A stretch of DNA of 64,000 nucleotides from Rahnella woolbedingensis (GTDB taxonomy: Bacteria; Pseudomonadota; Gammaproteobacteria; Enterobacterales; Enterobacteriaceae). The position numbers were made by a program, and so were the translations under genes. This document shows positions 10,482 to 18,730 of this stretch, piece by piece (the first letter of the stretch is position 1; each line of letters opens with the position of its first letter). The stretch lies in assembly GCF_003602095.1 (NCBI RefSeq), contig NZ_RAHH01000009.1, forward strand, positions 124,001 to 188,000, in the 5' to 3' direction. Under the pieces are notes generated by a model that did no database searches, was not told where the DNA came from, and worked only from the letters and a program-made list of their open reading frames with translations.

Positions 10482-10586
10482 TTAGGACCCCGTGGAACTG
10501 CAGAAAGTGGAATCCCTGACCGAGCTTGCGATGTTGTTGTCGTTGATGGAAATTGCATCGAGAACGCGTTTACGTACTTTAGTCAT
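10482..10586 (-). CDS. yjjY: YjjY-like micro-protein, 34 residues
   Basis: A minus-strand frame starting at the ATG complementary to 10584-10586 encodes MTKVRKRVLDAISINDNNIA followed by 14 residues, then TAA at 10482. The first 20 residues align with the start of E. coli YjjY (MTKVRNCVLDALSINVNNII as I recall it), while the rest is unlike it. In E. coli yjjY also sits between arcA and yjtD/lasT and diverges from arcA. The function is unknown. The N-terminal conservation may mark a translated peptide, or may be a side effect of conserved arcA 5' leader or promoter DNA on the other strand. Confidence 0.5.
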   Translation of the reverse strand: MTKVRKRVLDAISINDNNIASSVRDSTFCSSTGS

Positions 10587-10685
10587 GTAACGAGTGAGAT
10601 GCCCAAAAAGGCATCAAAATTCTTTGGGATAACAAGGACTTCTGTACTCCTATTTTCTATTTGTTGGCAATCTTAGGTAGCAATC

Positions 10686-11402
10686 ATGCAGACCCCTCAT
10701 ATTCTGATCGTCGAAGACGAGTTAGTGACACGTAATACGTTAAAGAGCATTTTTGAAGCAGAAGGCTACATGGTACATGAAGCCAATGATGGCGCAGAAA
10801 TGCACCACATTCTGTCCGAAAATGACATCAATCTGGTTATCATGGACATCAACCTGCCAGGCAAAAACGGCCTGTTGCTGGCACGCGAATTACGCGAACA
10901 AGCCAGCGTTGCTCTGATGTTCCTGACCGGCCGCGACAATGAAGTTGATAAAATTCTGGGTCTGGAAATTGGTGCTGATGATTACATCACTAAGCCATTC
11001 AACCCTCGCGAACTGACTATCCGCGCACGCAACCTGCTGTCCCGCACCATGAATCTGGGCACGACCGGCGAAGAACGTCGTCTGGTTGAAAGCTACAAAT
11101 TCAATGGCTGGGAACTCGACATCAACAGCCGTTCGCTGGTGAGCCCGCAGGGTGAGCAGTACAAGTTACCGCGCAGCGAATTCCGCGCCATGCTGCACTT
11201 CTGTGAAAACCCGGGCAAGATCCAAACCCGTGGCGATTTGCTGAAGAAAATGACGGGCCGTGAGCTGAAACCTCATGACCGTACCGTTGACGTCACCATC
11301 CGTCGCATCCGTAAGCATTTCGAAGCGACGCCTGACACCCCTGAAATCATCGCCACCATTCACGGCGAAGGCTATCGTTTCTGCGGTGATCTGGAAGACT
11401 GA
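10686..11402 (+). CDS. arcA: Two-component response regulator ArcA
   Basis: DNA-binding regulator of aerobic/anaerobic metabolism, phosphorylated by ArcB. The receiver domain (residues 1-120) has acidic residues EDE at 10-12, the phospho-acceptor Asp54 in VIMDINLPG, and Lys in DDYITKPF. The C-terminal OmpR/PhoB winged helix (about 135-233) ends with [24 protein letters not shown]-type residues. The 238 residues match E. coli ArcA, with near identity. The upstream region of more than 600 bp is long, as in E. coli, where several promoters drive arcA. A terminator follows at 11447. Confidence 0.98.
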   Translation: MQTPHILIVEDELVTRNTLKSIFEAEGYMVHEANDGAEMHHILSENDINLVIMDINLPGKNGLLLARELREQASVALMFLTGRDNEVDKILGLEIGADDYITKPFNPRELTIRARNLLSRTMNLGTTGEERRLVESYKFNGWELDINSRSLVSPQGEQYKLPRSEFRAMLHFCENPGKIQTRGDLLKKMTGRELKPHDRTVDVTIRRIRKHFEATPDTPEIIATIHGEGYRFCGDLED

Positions 11403-11446
11403 TACAGAAGGTTGCCAACCGCACTGTATCCGGTAAAACAAACGTC

Positions 11447-11475
11447 AAAGGCCAGCGAAAGCTGGCCTTTTGTTT
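11447..11475 (+). terminator. Intrinsic terminator after arcA
   Basis: AAAGGCCAGC / GCTGGCCTTT stem with a GAAA loop and following TTGTTTT lies 45 bp after the arcA stop. It may also serve creA on the other strand. Confidence 0.85.
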
Positions 11476-11494
11476 TGCGCGTATGACTAAAAAC

Positions 11495-11977
11495 TCACGG
11501 AGCGGCGTGCGCCCAGGGAATAATCGGCACGGCGCTTAGTGCATTTTTCGGTGAACCATCCACCACTTTATCGGAATAACTCAGGTAGATAAGCGCATTA
11601 CGTTTCTCATCATAAAAACGAACCACCTGCAGCTTTTTAAACACCAGCGATGTGCGCTTCTGAAAAACAACGATTCCCTTGTCTTTGCCTTGCTTAATCT
11701 TATCGCTCAACTCGATCGGCCCCACCTGCTGACACGAAATCGCCGCATCGGCGGTATCTTCTGCCAGCCCTAAACCGCCCTTAATGCCGCCGGTTTTCGC
11801 ACGACTGATATAACAAGTTACATTTTTAATATCAGGATCATCAAAGGCCTCCACGACAATCTTATGGTCGGGACCAAAGAGTTTGAAGACCGTATCGACC
11901 GAACCGACCTGCTCTGCATGTGCTGCTGCAGAACAAAAAGCAAACATCGAAAAAACAAAAATCCAACATCTATTCAT
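11495..11977 (-). CDS. creA: CreA family periplasmic/secreted protein
   Basis: CreA is a conserved exported protein of unknown biochemical role. The sequence after the signal peptide ([20 protein letters not shown]) and the stretch [23 protein letters not shown] are the family hallmark. I chose the ATG at 11977, with GGAG seven bases upstream, giving 160 residues and a signal peptide of about 20 residues ending AHA. A longer reading starting MLMTWSNV lacks support. In E. coli creA leads a creABCD operon; here creBCD are absent and creA stands alone between arcA and rob. Confidence 0.92.
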   Translation of the reverse strand: MNRCWIFVFSMFAFCSAAAHAEQVGSVDTVFKLFGPDHKIVVEAFDDPDIKNVTCYISRAKTGGIKGGLGLAEDTADAAISCQQVGPIELSDKIKQGKDKGIVVFQKRTSLVFKKLQVVRFYDEKRNALIYLSYSDKVVDGSPKNALSAVPIIPWAHAAP

Positions 11978-12185
11978 TACGTTACTCCACGTCATCAGCA
12001 TGACGTTGTTTTATAAAGAAACCCTACAGGGAAAGCGTGTATTCACACTTTCGGAATGAAATACTCTGTAACACAGGCAAATAGCACTGATAGCCAAAAA
12101 ATTCTTAGGAAGTCTTATCGGTAAAAAGTTGCTATTATGCCGCCCATCATTCTGTGCATTTATCTTAGTTCAACGAGGACGATCT

Positions 12186-13049
12186 ATGGATCAAGCAGGA
12201 ATCATTCGTGACCTTCTTAGCTGGTTAGAAACCCATTTAGACCAGCCCTTGTCACTCGACAATGTTGCAGCCAAGGCCGGCTATTCCAAATGGCACCTGC
12301 AGCGCATGTTTAAAGATGTCACTAATAATGCTATTGGCGCTTATATCCGTGCCCGCCGCCTTTCTAAAGCGGCCGTCGCATTGCGTCTCACCAGTCGCCC
12401 GATTTTAGATATCGCCCTTCAGTATCGTTTTGATTCGCAACAGACATTTACCCGGGCATTCAAAAAACAATTTGCACAAACACCGGCACTGTATCGTCGT
12501 GCTGAAGACTGGCATTCGTTCGGCATTTGTCCGCCAATCCGGCTGGGCGCGTTTATTCTGCCGCAGCCTGAATATATCTCACTGCCGGAACAGCACCTGG
12601 TCGGGATGACGCAAAGTTACGCCTGTACGCTGGAGCAAATCACCACGTACCGTAACGAGATGCGTCGTCATTTCTGGCGCCAGTATATTGGTGAAGCGAA
12701 AACGCTGCCGCCGATTCTTTATGGCCTGCACCATTCGCGTCCAAGCCAGGAAAAAGATGACGAGCAGGAAGTATTGTACACGACCGCGCTGGAAGCTCAG
12801 CACTTGCCGGAAAACGTTGAAGGTCAGCCGATTGTCTTGCAGCACGGTGAGTACGCCATGTTCCACTACAATGGCGCGCCGGAGCATTTGCAGGAATTCA
12901 TTCTGACGTTGTACAGCACGTGTCTGCCAACATTGAAACTGACCCGCAGAAAGGGACAGGATATCGAACGCTTTTACACGAATGGCCGTGCTCCGGGCAC
13001 CGCGCCAACCGAAATACAGTGTGATTACCTGATCCCAATCCGCCGCTAA
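12186..13049 (+). CDS. rob: Right-origin-binding protein Rob, AraC/XylS-family regulator
   Basis: Transcription activator of the mar/sox/rob regulon, controlling efflux, redox and permeability genes. The N-terminal domain has two helix-turn-helix motifs (KAGYSKWHLQRMFKD near residue 35 and ALQYRFDSQQTFTRAFK near residue 82). The C-terminal GyrI-like effector domain of about 170 residues binds small molecules such as bile salts in E. coli Rob. The ATG at 12186 (MDQAGIIRDLL) gives 287 residues, close to E. coli's 289; a 19-codon upstream extension is rejected. It converges with gpmB, and a perfect hairpin spans both stop codons. Confidence 0.96.
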   Translation: MDQAGIIRDLLSWLETHLDQPLSLDNVAAKAGYSKWHLQRMFKDVTNNAIGAYIRARRLSKAAVALRLTSRPILDIALQYRFDSQQTFTRAFKKQFAQTPALYRRAEDWHSFGICPPIRLGAFILPQPEYISLPEQHLVGMTQSYACTLEQITTYRNEMRRHFWRQYIGEAKTLPPILYGLHHSRPSQEKDDEQEVLYTTALEAQHLPENVEGQPIVLQHGEYAMFHYNGAPEHLQEFILTLYSTCLPTLKLTRRKGQDIERFYTNGRAPGTAPTEIQCDYLIPIRR

Positions 13050-13067
13050 CGCCTTCTGGCGTTAGCG
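13044..13067. terminator. Perfect hairpin spanning rob and gpmB stop codons
   Basis: CGCTAACGCC and GGCGTTAGCG form a 10-bp perfect stem with a TTCT loop. The rob TAA (13047-13049) lies in one arm and the gpmB stop (13062-13064) in the other. No T-run follows on either strand, so Rho-independent termination is not certain; 3'-end protection is an alternative. Confidence 0.6.
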
Positions 13068-13709
13068 TTGCAACTCGTCTAATGCGGGCAGTTCCAGATG
13101 TGAGACATCGCCCGCCGTTTCCACAATCCAGCCGCTCGCCAGCCAGGCACTTTGCTGATGATCGACACGCGAAAGTGAACAGTTGCGCAGACGCAGACGA
13201 CGTTCCGCATAAGCTGGCAACCCGAGGATCGTGCTGATCAGACAGCCCAGCGCAATGCCGTGGCTGACCAGCAAAGGCTTACTTCCTTCAGGCAAATCCA
13301 GGCAACTGTCGAGCGCCGCACGCATACGCGCAGCCAGCTCCGTCATCGTTTCACCTTCAGGAATACGCCCCTGCGGTGAACCATCGACCATCTGCTTACG
13401 CCATACTTCTTCCTGCTCTGTCAGCCCGTCCAGAATACGTTCTTCCAGCACGCCCATATGTAATTCGCGTAAACGCGGCTCATTGATCACTTCACACCCG
13501 CAGGCATCAGCGATAATCTGCGCCGTGTGGCGGGTACGTCCTAAGTCACTGGTGATGACGTGCGTGATCCCTTCATTACGTACACGCTCAGCAACCTGAC
13601 GAGCCTGATAAAGACCTTTGGCCGTCAGCGGGCTGTCTGATTGTCCCTGAATACGGCGTGCGGCATTCCATTCTGTTTCGCCGTGACGGACGAGATATAC
13701 CTGTAACAT
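13062..13709 (-). CDS. gpmB: Histidine phosphatase family protein GpmB (YtjC)
   Basis: A cofactor-dependent phosphoglycerate-mutase-like protein. The catalytic LVRHGETEWN lies at residues 6-15 and the second histidine is in LLVSHGIALG near residue 150. The 215 residues equal the E. coli YtjC/GpmB length. In E. coli the mutase activity is weak or doubtful and a broad phosphatase role is possible, so the metabolic function is uncertain. It is divergent from yjjX with 51 bp between starts and convergent with rob. Confidence 0.93.
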   Translation of the reverse strand: MLQVYLVRHGETEWNAARRIQGQSDSPLTAKGLYQARQVAERVRNEGITHVITSDLGRTRHTAQIIADACGCEVINEPRLRELHMGVLEERILDGLTEQEEVWRKQMVDGSPQGRIPEGETMTELAARMRAALDSCLDLPEGSKPLLVSHGIALGCLISTILGLPAYAERRLRLRNCSLSRVDHQQSAWLASGWIVETAGDVSHLELPALDELQR

Positions 13710-13760
13710 GAGTGTTTTCCGTTATACTGCGTGAAATTTGCTAAAGGATGCTAAAACTCT

Positions 13761-14294
13761 ATGTACCATGTTGTCGCTGCAACCACTAACCCGGCAAAGA
13801 TCAAAGCTATCACCCTGGCTTTTGAAGATATTTTCGGCGCTGAGGCATTCCGCATTGAAGGCGTTGACGTCGACAGTGGTGTCCCTAATCAACCTATCGG
13901 CAGTAATGAAACCCGTACCGGCGCGCGCCATCGCGTAATCGGCGCCCGCCAGGTTCGCCCCGAGGCAGACTTCTGGGTCGGCGTGGAAGCGGGTATCGAA
14001 GACAATATGACCTTCGCCTGGATGGTGATTGAGAATATGCACCAGCGTGGTGAATCCCGTTCAGCAAGCCTGATGTTACCTGAAATTATTTTACAAGGAA
14101 TTAACCAGGGCAGCGAACTGGGAGATGAGATGGAAAAACTGACGGGTATCGCGGAAGTAAAACGTAAAGGCGGAGCTATCGGAGTCTTTACAGCTGGAAA
14201 ATTGACCCGCACCAGCGTTTATCATCAGGCGCTGGTACTGGCGTTAGCGCCTTTTCATAATTCGGTGTATCAGGTCAGAACCCAAACGCACTAA
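13761..14294 (+). CDS. yjjX: Inosine/xanthosine triphosphatase YjjX
   Basis: Hydrolyses the non-canonical nucleotides ITP and XTP, cleaning the nucleotide pool. The N-terminal [16 protein letters not shown] and the WVGVEAGIE motif near residue 73 are those of the YjjX/NTPase_I-T family. Length of 177 residues is close to the E. coli protein (about 170). It converges on trpR, sharing a hairpin terminator that overlaps the trpR 3' end. Confidence 0.93.
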   Translation: MYHVVAATTNPAKIKAITLAFEDIFGAEAFRIEGVDVDSGVPNQPIGSNETRTGARHRVIGARQVRPEADFWVGVEAGIEDNMTFAWMVIENMHQRGESRSASLMLPEIILQGINQGSELGDEMEKLTGIAEVKRKGGAIGVFTAGKLTRTSVYHQALVLALAPFHNSVYQVRTQTH

Positions 14295-14307
14295 AATATC
14301 AGACGGT

Positions 14308-14334
14308 AACGGACGCTTCAGTCGTCCGTTTTGT
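14308..14334. terminator. Hairpin terminator between yjjX and trpR
   Basis: AACGGACG (14308-14315) pairs with CGTCCGTT (14323-14330), followed by TTGTCTGT on the plus strand. It overlaps the trpR stop codon and likely ends yjjX. Confidence 0.65.
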
Positions 14335-14653
14335 CTGTCAGCAGTTGCTCACTCAGCCATTCCTTGAGTTCCGCCGGTGCTGTTTTCAGCCCATTCGATC
14401 CACGGGTAATCGTGGCGATACCGGCACCCAGCTGGCTTTTAAGCTCACGCTGGCTCAATTCTCCACGCATCAGTTCCTGAATAATCCGCACCCGCGTACC
14501 CAGCGCCGCGCGTTCGTCGGGCGTAAGCAGCAGCTGGAGCAAATCCTGATGCAGATTTTCAGCAAAAGATTGCTGCAGCAATGCCAGAAAGCATTGCCAG
14601 TCCTCATTGCCTTGTTGGGAAAGAGCAGGGTCAGTGATTGGTCGTTGGGTCAT
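14318..14653 (-). CDS. trpR: Trp repressor
   Basis: Tryptophan-activated repressor of trp, aroH-type and its own gene. The core [34 protein letters not shown] followed by [11 protein letters not shown] is the TrpR helix-turn-helix with its corepressor pocket. The ATG at 14653 gives 111 residues whose N-terminus aligns without gaps to E. coli TrpR (108); an ATG four codons upstream is also possible. A trp operator palindrome lies 12-27 bp upstream of this start, so autoregulation is expected. The gene starts within 55 bp of the slt stop on the same strand. Confidence 0.95.
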   Translation of the reverse strand: MTQRPITDPALSQQGNEDWQCFLALLQQSFAENLHQDLLQLLLTPDERAALGTRVRIIQELMRGELSQRELKSQLGAGIATITRGSNGLKTAPAELKEWLSEQLLTDKTDD

Positions 14654-14664
14654 GATGGCTGCCA

Positions 14665-14680
14665 TACTATTAAACTAGTA
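14665..14680 (-). promoter_or_regulatory. TrpR operator (autoregulation)
   Basis: On the minus strand the sequence TACTAGTTTAATAGTA closely matches the trp operator core TACTAGTTAACTAGTA, a near-perfect palindrome. It ends on the A of the upstream trpR ATG at 14665. TrpR bound here would block trpR transcription. The -10/-35 elements are not clear. Confidence 0.82.
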
Positions 14681-14707
14681 CAGCAGCTTACCATACCCAT
14701 CAGAAAA

Positions 14708-16636
14708 TCAGTAACGCCTCTGCCATTCGGCATCCGTCAAAATCTTGGCGGGTTGATGTAAAAAATAACGATAAAACGCATCATATGCCAACACATTTTT
14801 AACATACCGGCGAGTTTCAGAGAAAGGGATACTCTCGATGAACGCCACTGAATCCACCCTGCCCGCGCTGTTCCCCAGCCAGGTATTCACGCGTGAAGGC
14901 CCGGCGTTATAAGCAGCGCTGGACAAAATACGGTTGCGGCCGAACATCTGATAGACATATTCCAGATAGCTGGTGCCGATCGTAATGTTCATCTGCGGAT
15001 CCAAAAGCTGTCCGGGATTGCTGTAACCCTGTAAGCCAAACATCTCCACCGTATGTTGCGCGGTGGCAGGCATCACCTGCATCAGACCGGCTGCACCCAC
15101 CGGCGAGCGGGCTTTCGGATTCCACGCACTTTCCTGACGGGCAATTGCCATCGCGTAGCTTTGCGTGATGCCTTTGTCGTTAGTCGCACGACGGAATTCA
15201 TCCGGCCACGCCAGCGGAAAACGTTCTTCGAGGTAATCCCACAGCTTGCCGGTAATGGTCGCCTGTACGCTGAGATCCGGCCATTTTTGCTCGAATGCAT
15301 AACGCGCCAGCGCCGATTGTTGAGACTCCGTGCGGCTGCTGACCAGATAGCTCCACTCTGTGCGCGCCAGATTGTCCATCTGCCAGTACATCAGCTCCCG
15401 CACACGCGCCACTGCGGGCAATTGCGCAATGCTGGGATCCGGCTTCGTCGCGACAGATATCTGCATCGGATAAGCGACATTCAGCTTTTGCGCCGCCGCC
15501 ATCGGATAGAATCCGCGGCCTTTCATTAACGTTCGCAGCATCGCTTCACCCTGCGAGCGCTGACCGTTGTCAATCATCACTGACGCACGCCAGTATTGCC
15601 ATTCGTCCTGTTGCAGGGCATCTGACGGCAACCGTTGCAGCCACTGGTTCAGCCCCTGACGGTCGCCCGCGGCCAGTGCCATACGGATACGGCGTTCGAC
15701 AAGCGTGGTGGAATGGCTGCGCAGAATAACGTTATCGCGCCATGCGGCCTGCTCCGGCGTGGCATCACTGCCCATGTAACGCCAGGCAACCGCCTCTTCC
15801 AGCTCCAGCCGGTCGCTGTCACTCATTTTTTGCAAACGAGCCAACACCGGGATCATCGAACGGGCATTTTCAGAATCATCGCGGGCAATGCGGGCGAAGG
15901 TAATACTGGTCGCATTACGGGTAAAATCTGTCGGCCCGACGTTGCGCGCAAAGCTCTCAATAGTGTTGGGATTGTTTTGCAGATCGATAAGCGCATCGCG
16001 CATGGTCTGATAATCCGGCGGCAATTGTTTGGCCAGATAGCTGACCAGATTGGTGTTACCCGCTTTCATTGCCAGACCAATGCGTTGCAGCGTCGTCAGC
16101 GCGGTCTGATTGCCTGCGCCCTGCCAGACCGAGAATAATTTGTCGCAGGTATTCGGCAGAGATGTGCCGGTCAACCAGATATCTTTCGCACCATCGAACG
16201 CCGTTTTCTGATCGCCGGTCGACCATTTTGCGTAATAGTAGTTACAGCGCGCCGCTACCGGTTTTGGCGGTTGCGGGCTGAATGACAGCAAACTGTTCCA
16301 GTCCTGACGGCGCGCCAGTTCATTCACAAAGCGGGCAGGCAGGGAACGCGCCGGCGGCAATGTCGGGTTCCCTTTCACAAACGCGTTGACCTGCGCCGGC
16401 GTCGCGTCACCCAGATCCTGCGTCAGCTGACGGTATTCCAGATAAGGATAAAGAGGATAGTCTTCCAGCGTCGGCATCAGCTGACTGACAACGTCCATCT
16501 GATTGTTATCCCACGCCTGTTTAATCTGCATATAGTGCTGGCGCTGTGCGTCCAGCGAGTCAGCGTTCGCCACGCCCGATGCCGTCACCAGCAATACGCT
16601 CAGTGCCAGAGAGTGCCATTTGTCCACCTTGACCAT
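14708..16636 (-). CDS. slt: Soluble lytic murein transglycosylase Slt70
   Basis: Periplasmic muramidase that cleaves peptidoglycan glycan strands to 1,6-anhydromuropeptides. A signal peptide of about 25-30 residues ends at ANA-D. A long alpha-superhelical U/L domain follows (about residues 30-450). The C-terminal lysozyme-like domain has the catalytic Glu in AIARQESAWNPKARSPVGA (near residue 500), then GLMQVMP and AYNAGPSRV. The ATG at 16636 has AAAGG five bases upstream and gives 642 residues (E. coli 645). A GTG six codons upstream is the alternative. In E. coli slt is likewise followed by trpR. Confidence 0.96.
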   Translation of the reverse strand: MVKVDKWHSLALSVLLVTASGVANADSLDAQRQHYMQIKQAWDNNQMDVVSQLMPTLEDYPLYPYLEYRQLTQDLGDATPAQVNAFVKGNPTLPPARSLPARFVNELARRQDWNSLLSFSPQPPKPVAARCNYYYAKWSTGDQKTAFDGAKDIWLTGTSLPNTCDKLFSVWQGAGNQTALTTLQRIGLAMKAGNTNLVSYLAKQLPPDYQTMRDALIDLQNNPNTIESFARNVGPTDFTRNATSITFARIARDDSENARSMIPVLARLQKMSDSDRLELEEAVAWRYMGSDATPEQAAWRDNVILRSHSTTLVERRIRMALAAGDRQGLNQWLQRLPSDALQQDEWQYWRASVMIDNGQRSQGEAMLRTLMKGRGFYPMAAAQKLNVAYPMQISVATKPDPSIAQLPAVARVRELMYWQMDNLARTEWSYLVSSRTESQQSALARYAFEQKWPDLSVQATITGKLWDYLEERFPLAWPDEFRRATNDKGITQSYAMAIARQESAWNPKARSPVGAAGLMQVMPATAQHTVEMFGLQGYSNPGQLLDPQMNITIGTSYLEYVYQMFGRNRILSSAAYNAGPSRVNTWLGNSAGRVDSVAFIESIPFSETRRYVKNVLAYDAFYRYFLHQPAKILTDAEWQRRY

Positions 16637-17223
16637 ACTTACCTTTATCCTCACGGGTTGTGCCGAAACTGTTCTGCATTGTGTAGACAGCCACTACGCT
16701 AATCGATTCATTTTTAAAATTGAAGCGATGCAGGGACAGCATCAAAAACTTTACACAGTGTGGTGCAAGCGACCGGCAGTTACCAGACGGCGGCAGATCT
16801 ATTTTCTGTCACAGAACGTAGAGTTATGAATAATTGTGGCGGACGTTATACCCGCAGATAATTAGCGGCTATTTACCGCTAATCAGCAAATAGATAGCAC
16901 CCTTAGCATTTTAAATAAAATAACCACACTGACAAAACTCAGCTTTACTTACATCACTTTACTCAGATATCTAACTCCTAAACGAACCTTAAATAACCTC
17001 TGAAGAATACGCAAATCCATAATCCAACTAATACATTGTTTTTTAGCATATTTTTATTATTAACATCAGCATATAAAAGTATTTACTGGCTCAGTTAAAA
17101 CGCATCCCTACCTGATTAACTATTATCACACCCTATTGTAAAATTAATTTATTGATATTCACCATTTCACCGTCAGGATTGAAATATTAATAACAGCCCA
17201 GTCCCTTGCTTATGGAAAAGTAG
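16637..17223. other. AT-rich intergenic region upstream of the ATPase relic
   Basis: The first 150 bp hold the slt promoter region. ATTAGCGG (16861-16868) and CCGCTAAT (16876-16883) form an 8-bp hairpin. The remainder is AT-rich and I see no gene, RNA or repeat in it. Confidence 0.5.
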
Positions 17224-17517
17224 ATGACTTATTCAACTTCATCTGTAAAAACCAATGCCCGCCCGTCCTCGTCTGCCGCAGCAGAAAACAAAAACGGCTA
17301 TCAGATTAGTAGTAACGATGGGATGCAGCGTCTGGAAACCAGCGAAAATGGTCTGACGCGGCAGGAAGCCAGCGAGCGCCTGAAAAAATATGGCCCGAAC
17401 GCATTACCGGAAAAACAATAATTCTGGGGTATCCCCCTGATGGCCGGCGCAATGATCTTCGTGATTGTCGAAATTGAAAAATGGCTGGTTAACCGCTTTA
17501 TCCGCAAGAAAGACTGA
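17224..17517 (+). pseudogene. Internally deleted cation-transporting P-type ATPase remnant
   Basis: The first 65 codons encode a typical P-type ATPase N-terminus (GMQRLETSENGLTRQEASER, then LKKYGPNALPEK). A TAA follows at once, and in the same frame the next 31 codons read FWGIPLMAGAMIFVIVEIEK and WLVNRFIRKKD, which resembles the last transmembrane helix and tail of such a pump. The roughly 800 residues holding the actuator, phosphorylation (DKTGT) and most membrane domains are missing. The simplest reading is one large internal deletion that joined the two ends, leaving a stop at the seam. A terminator follows the relic. The ion specificity of the parent cannot be told. Confidence 0.75.
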
Positions 17518-17533
17518 AACTGAAACACCCCAC

Positions 17534-17560
17534 CGGGCTGCCATTGGTAGCCCGTTTTTT
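17534..17560 (+). terminator. Intrinsic terminator after the ATPase remnant
   Basis: CGGGCT / AGCCCG stem followed by six T lies 17 bp after the relic's final stop. It supports a formerly functional gene end. Confidence 0.8.
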
Positions 17561-17756
17561 GGCCTTAAAATAGTCATATTTCTGAAACTTTAGGGGCGCT
17601 GGCATCCAGTTCGTCTCAGAGATCGCGCAAAACATCCCAAAACCCTTTCTGCTGATTTACATCAATCTCGCACCGCTTTATTACTCTCGCCAGGGGTATC
17701 CCTTTTCACAGCAACTTGAGTTATGCCGCGCCCAGGCAGTTTTTACGGCTGCTCTT

Positions 17757-17770
17757 GAGGGAAGATCCTA
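17757..17770 (+). promoter_or_regulatory. Weak candidate RcsAB box upstream of rcsA
   Basis: GAGGGAAGATCCTA lies 79 bp before the rcsA start and partly matches the RcsAB box consensus TAAGAATATTCCTA, mainly in its right half. E. coli rcsA is autoregulated through such a box. The rest of the 330-bp leader (17518-17848) contains GCCTCT/AGAGGC arms around 17801-17828 and no gene. Confidence 0.3.
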
Positions 17771-17848
17771 TCGCAATACGTGCAGTTTAATAAAAACGAG
17801 CCTCTCTGCATCGCAGTCATACAGAGGCCAACAAACAGGTAACTCACA

Positions 17849-18529
17849 ATGTCATCGCTCATTGTAGATAAGTGCCATTACACACAGCTGGCATTACATT
17901 CGCTCTTGCAGCTTAACGGACGACACCAGAAAGACATTCTGTCGCTCAGGGACATCAGCGAACTGCAAGCCGCATGCAATTCCCTGACGCCTGAAATCAT
18001 CTTTGTGAATGAAGATTGTTTTGCGTCTGATGCGCCCTCCGGCCACACCCTCAGGGCGGTGATCGACGCGCACCCCGGCACGCTTTTCTTTGTTTTTATC
18101 TCCAAAGATAATCTGAATTATCAGAACTACGTGCCGATCCGTAAAAACATCATCATTTTGTCGAAATCTATCCGCACGACCACGATTTATCAGCTGATCG
18201 CCCATAACCTGCATCTGTCGCGGGCGGGTGAAACAGAACAATCGCTGGATCTTACGCCGGTCAGCCTGAGCCGGACGGAATCGAGCATTCTGAAAATGTG
18301 GATGTCAGGACTGAACACGCAAATCATTTCCGAGCATCTGAACATCAAACAAAAAACCGTGGCTTCGCATAAAGGCAACATCAAACGCAAGGTCAAGACG
18401 CAGAATAAACAGGCGATATATCATGTGGTTAAGCTGACAGATATCCTGACCTCCGGCATGTTTGTCGGGCGTACTCAGCCATTACGTCCGGCCAGCGAAC
18501 CGGATGAATTCACCGTTCCTTGCGGCTGA
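17849..18529 (+). CDS. rcsA: Colanic acid/capsule regulator RcsA (LuxR-type)
   Basis: RcsA is the accessory partner of RcsB that activates capsule (colanic-acid-like) genes and is degraded by Lon in E. coli. The N-terminal half (MSSLIVDKCHYTQLALHS) is a degenerate receiver-like domain without phospho-acceptor context. The C-terminal LuxR helix-turn-helix, LSRTESSILKMWMSGLNTQI then LNIKQKTVASHKGNIKRKVK, matches E. coli RcsA closely. The 226 residues exceed E. coli RcsA (207), mainly by a C-terminal tail. AGGTAA precedes the ATG. Its location between slt and ettA differs from E. coli. Confidence 0.9.
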   Translation: MSSLIVDKCHYTQLALHSLLQLNGRHQKDILSLRDISELQAACNSLTPEIIFVNEDCFASDAPSGHTLRAVIDAHPGTLFFVFISKDNLNYQNYVPIRKNIIILSKSIRTTTIYQLIAHNLHLSRAGETEQSLDLTPVSLSRTESSILKMWMSGLNTQIISEHLNIKQKTVASHKGNIKRKVKTQNKQAIYHVVKLTDILTSGMFVGRTQPLRPASEPDEFTVPCG

Positions 18530-18730
18530 AAGCCTGCCCTCTTATCCGCAGCCAGCAACATTCTTGCCTTACTGTGAACCTGATGGTTGGGTACACGACT
18601 GAAACAAGCTAAACTTCGCAGTCGGAACCCTTATCAGTCATGCCGCAGTCAGGCGGGACTGGCTTTAATTTGCCGCAGCGCCTGCCCTTCGCAGAAAGCG
18701 CGCGGCCCGCAGAAAGAGGCTCAAAACAAC

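Noticed and set aside
10317-10676. Open frame of 119 codons upstream of arcA on the plus strand
   Set aside because: It covers the arcA leader, has no recognisable protein features and lies opposite the yjjY-like ORF; most likely chance.
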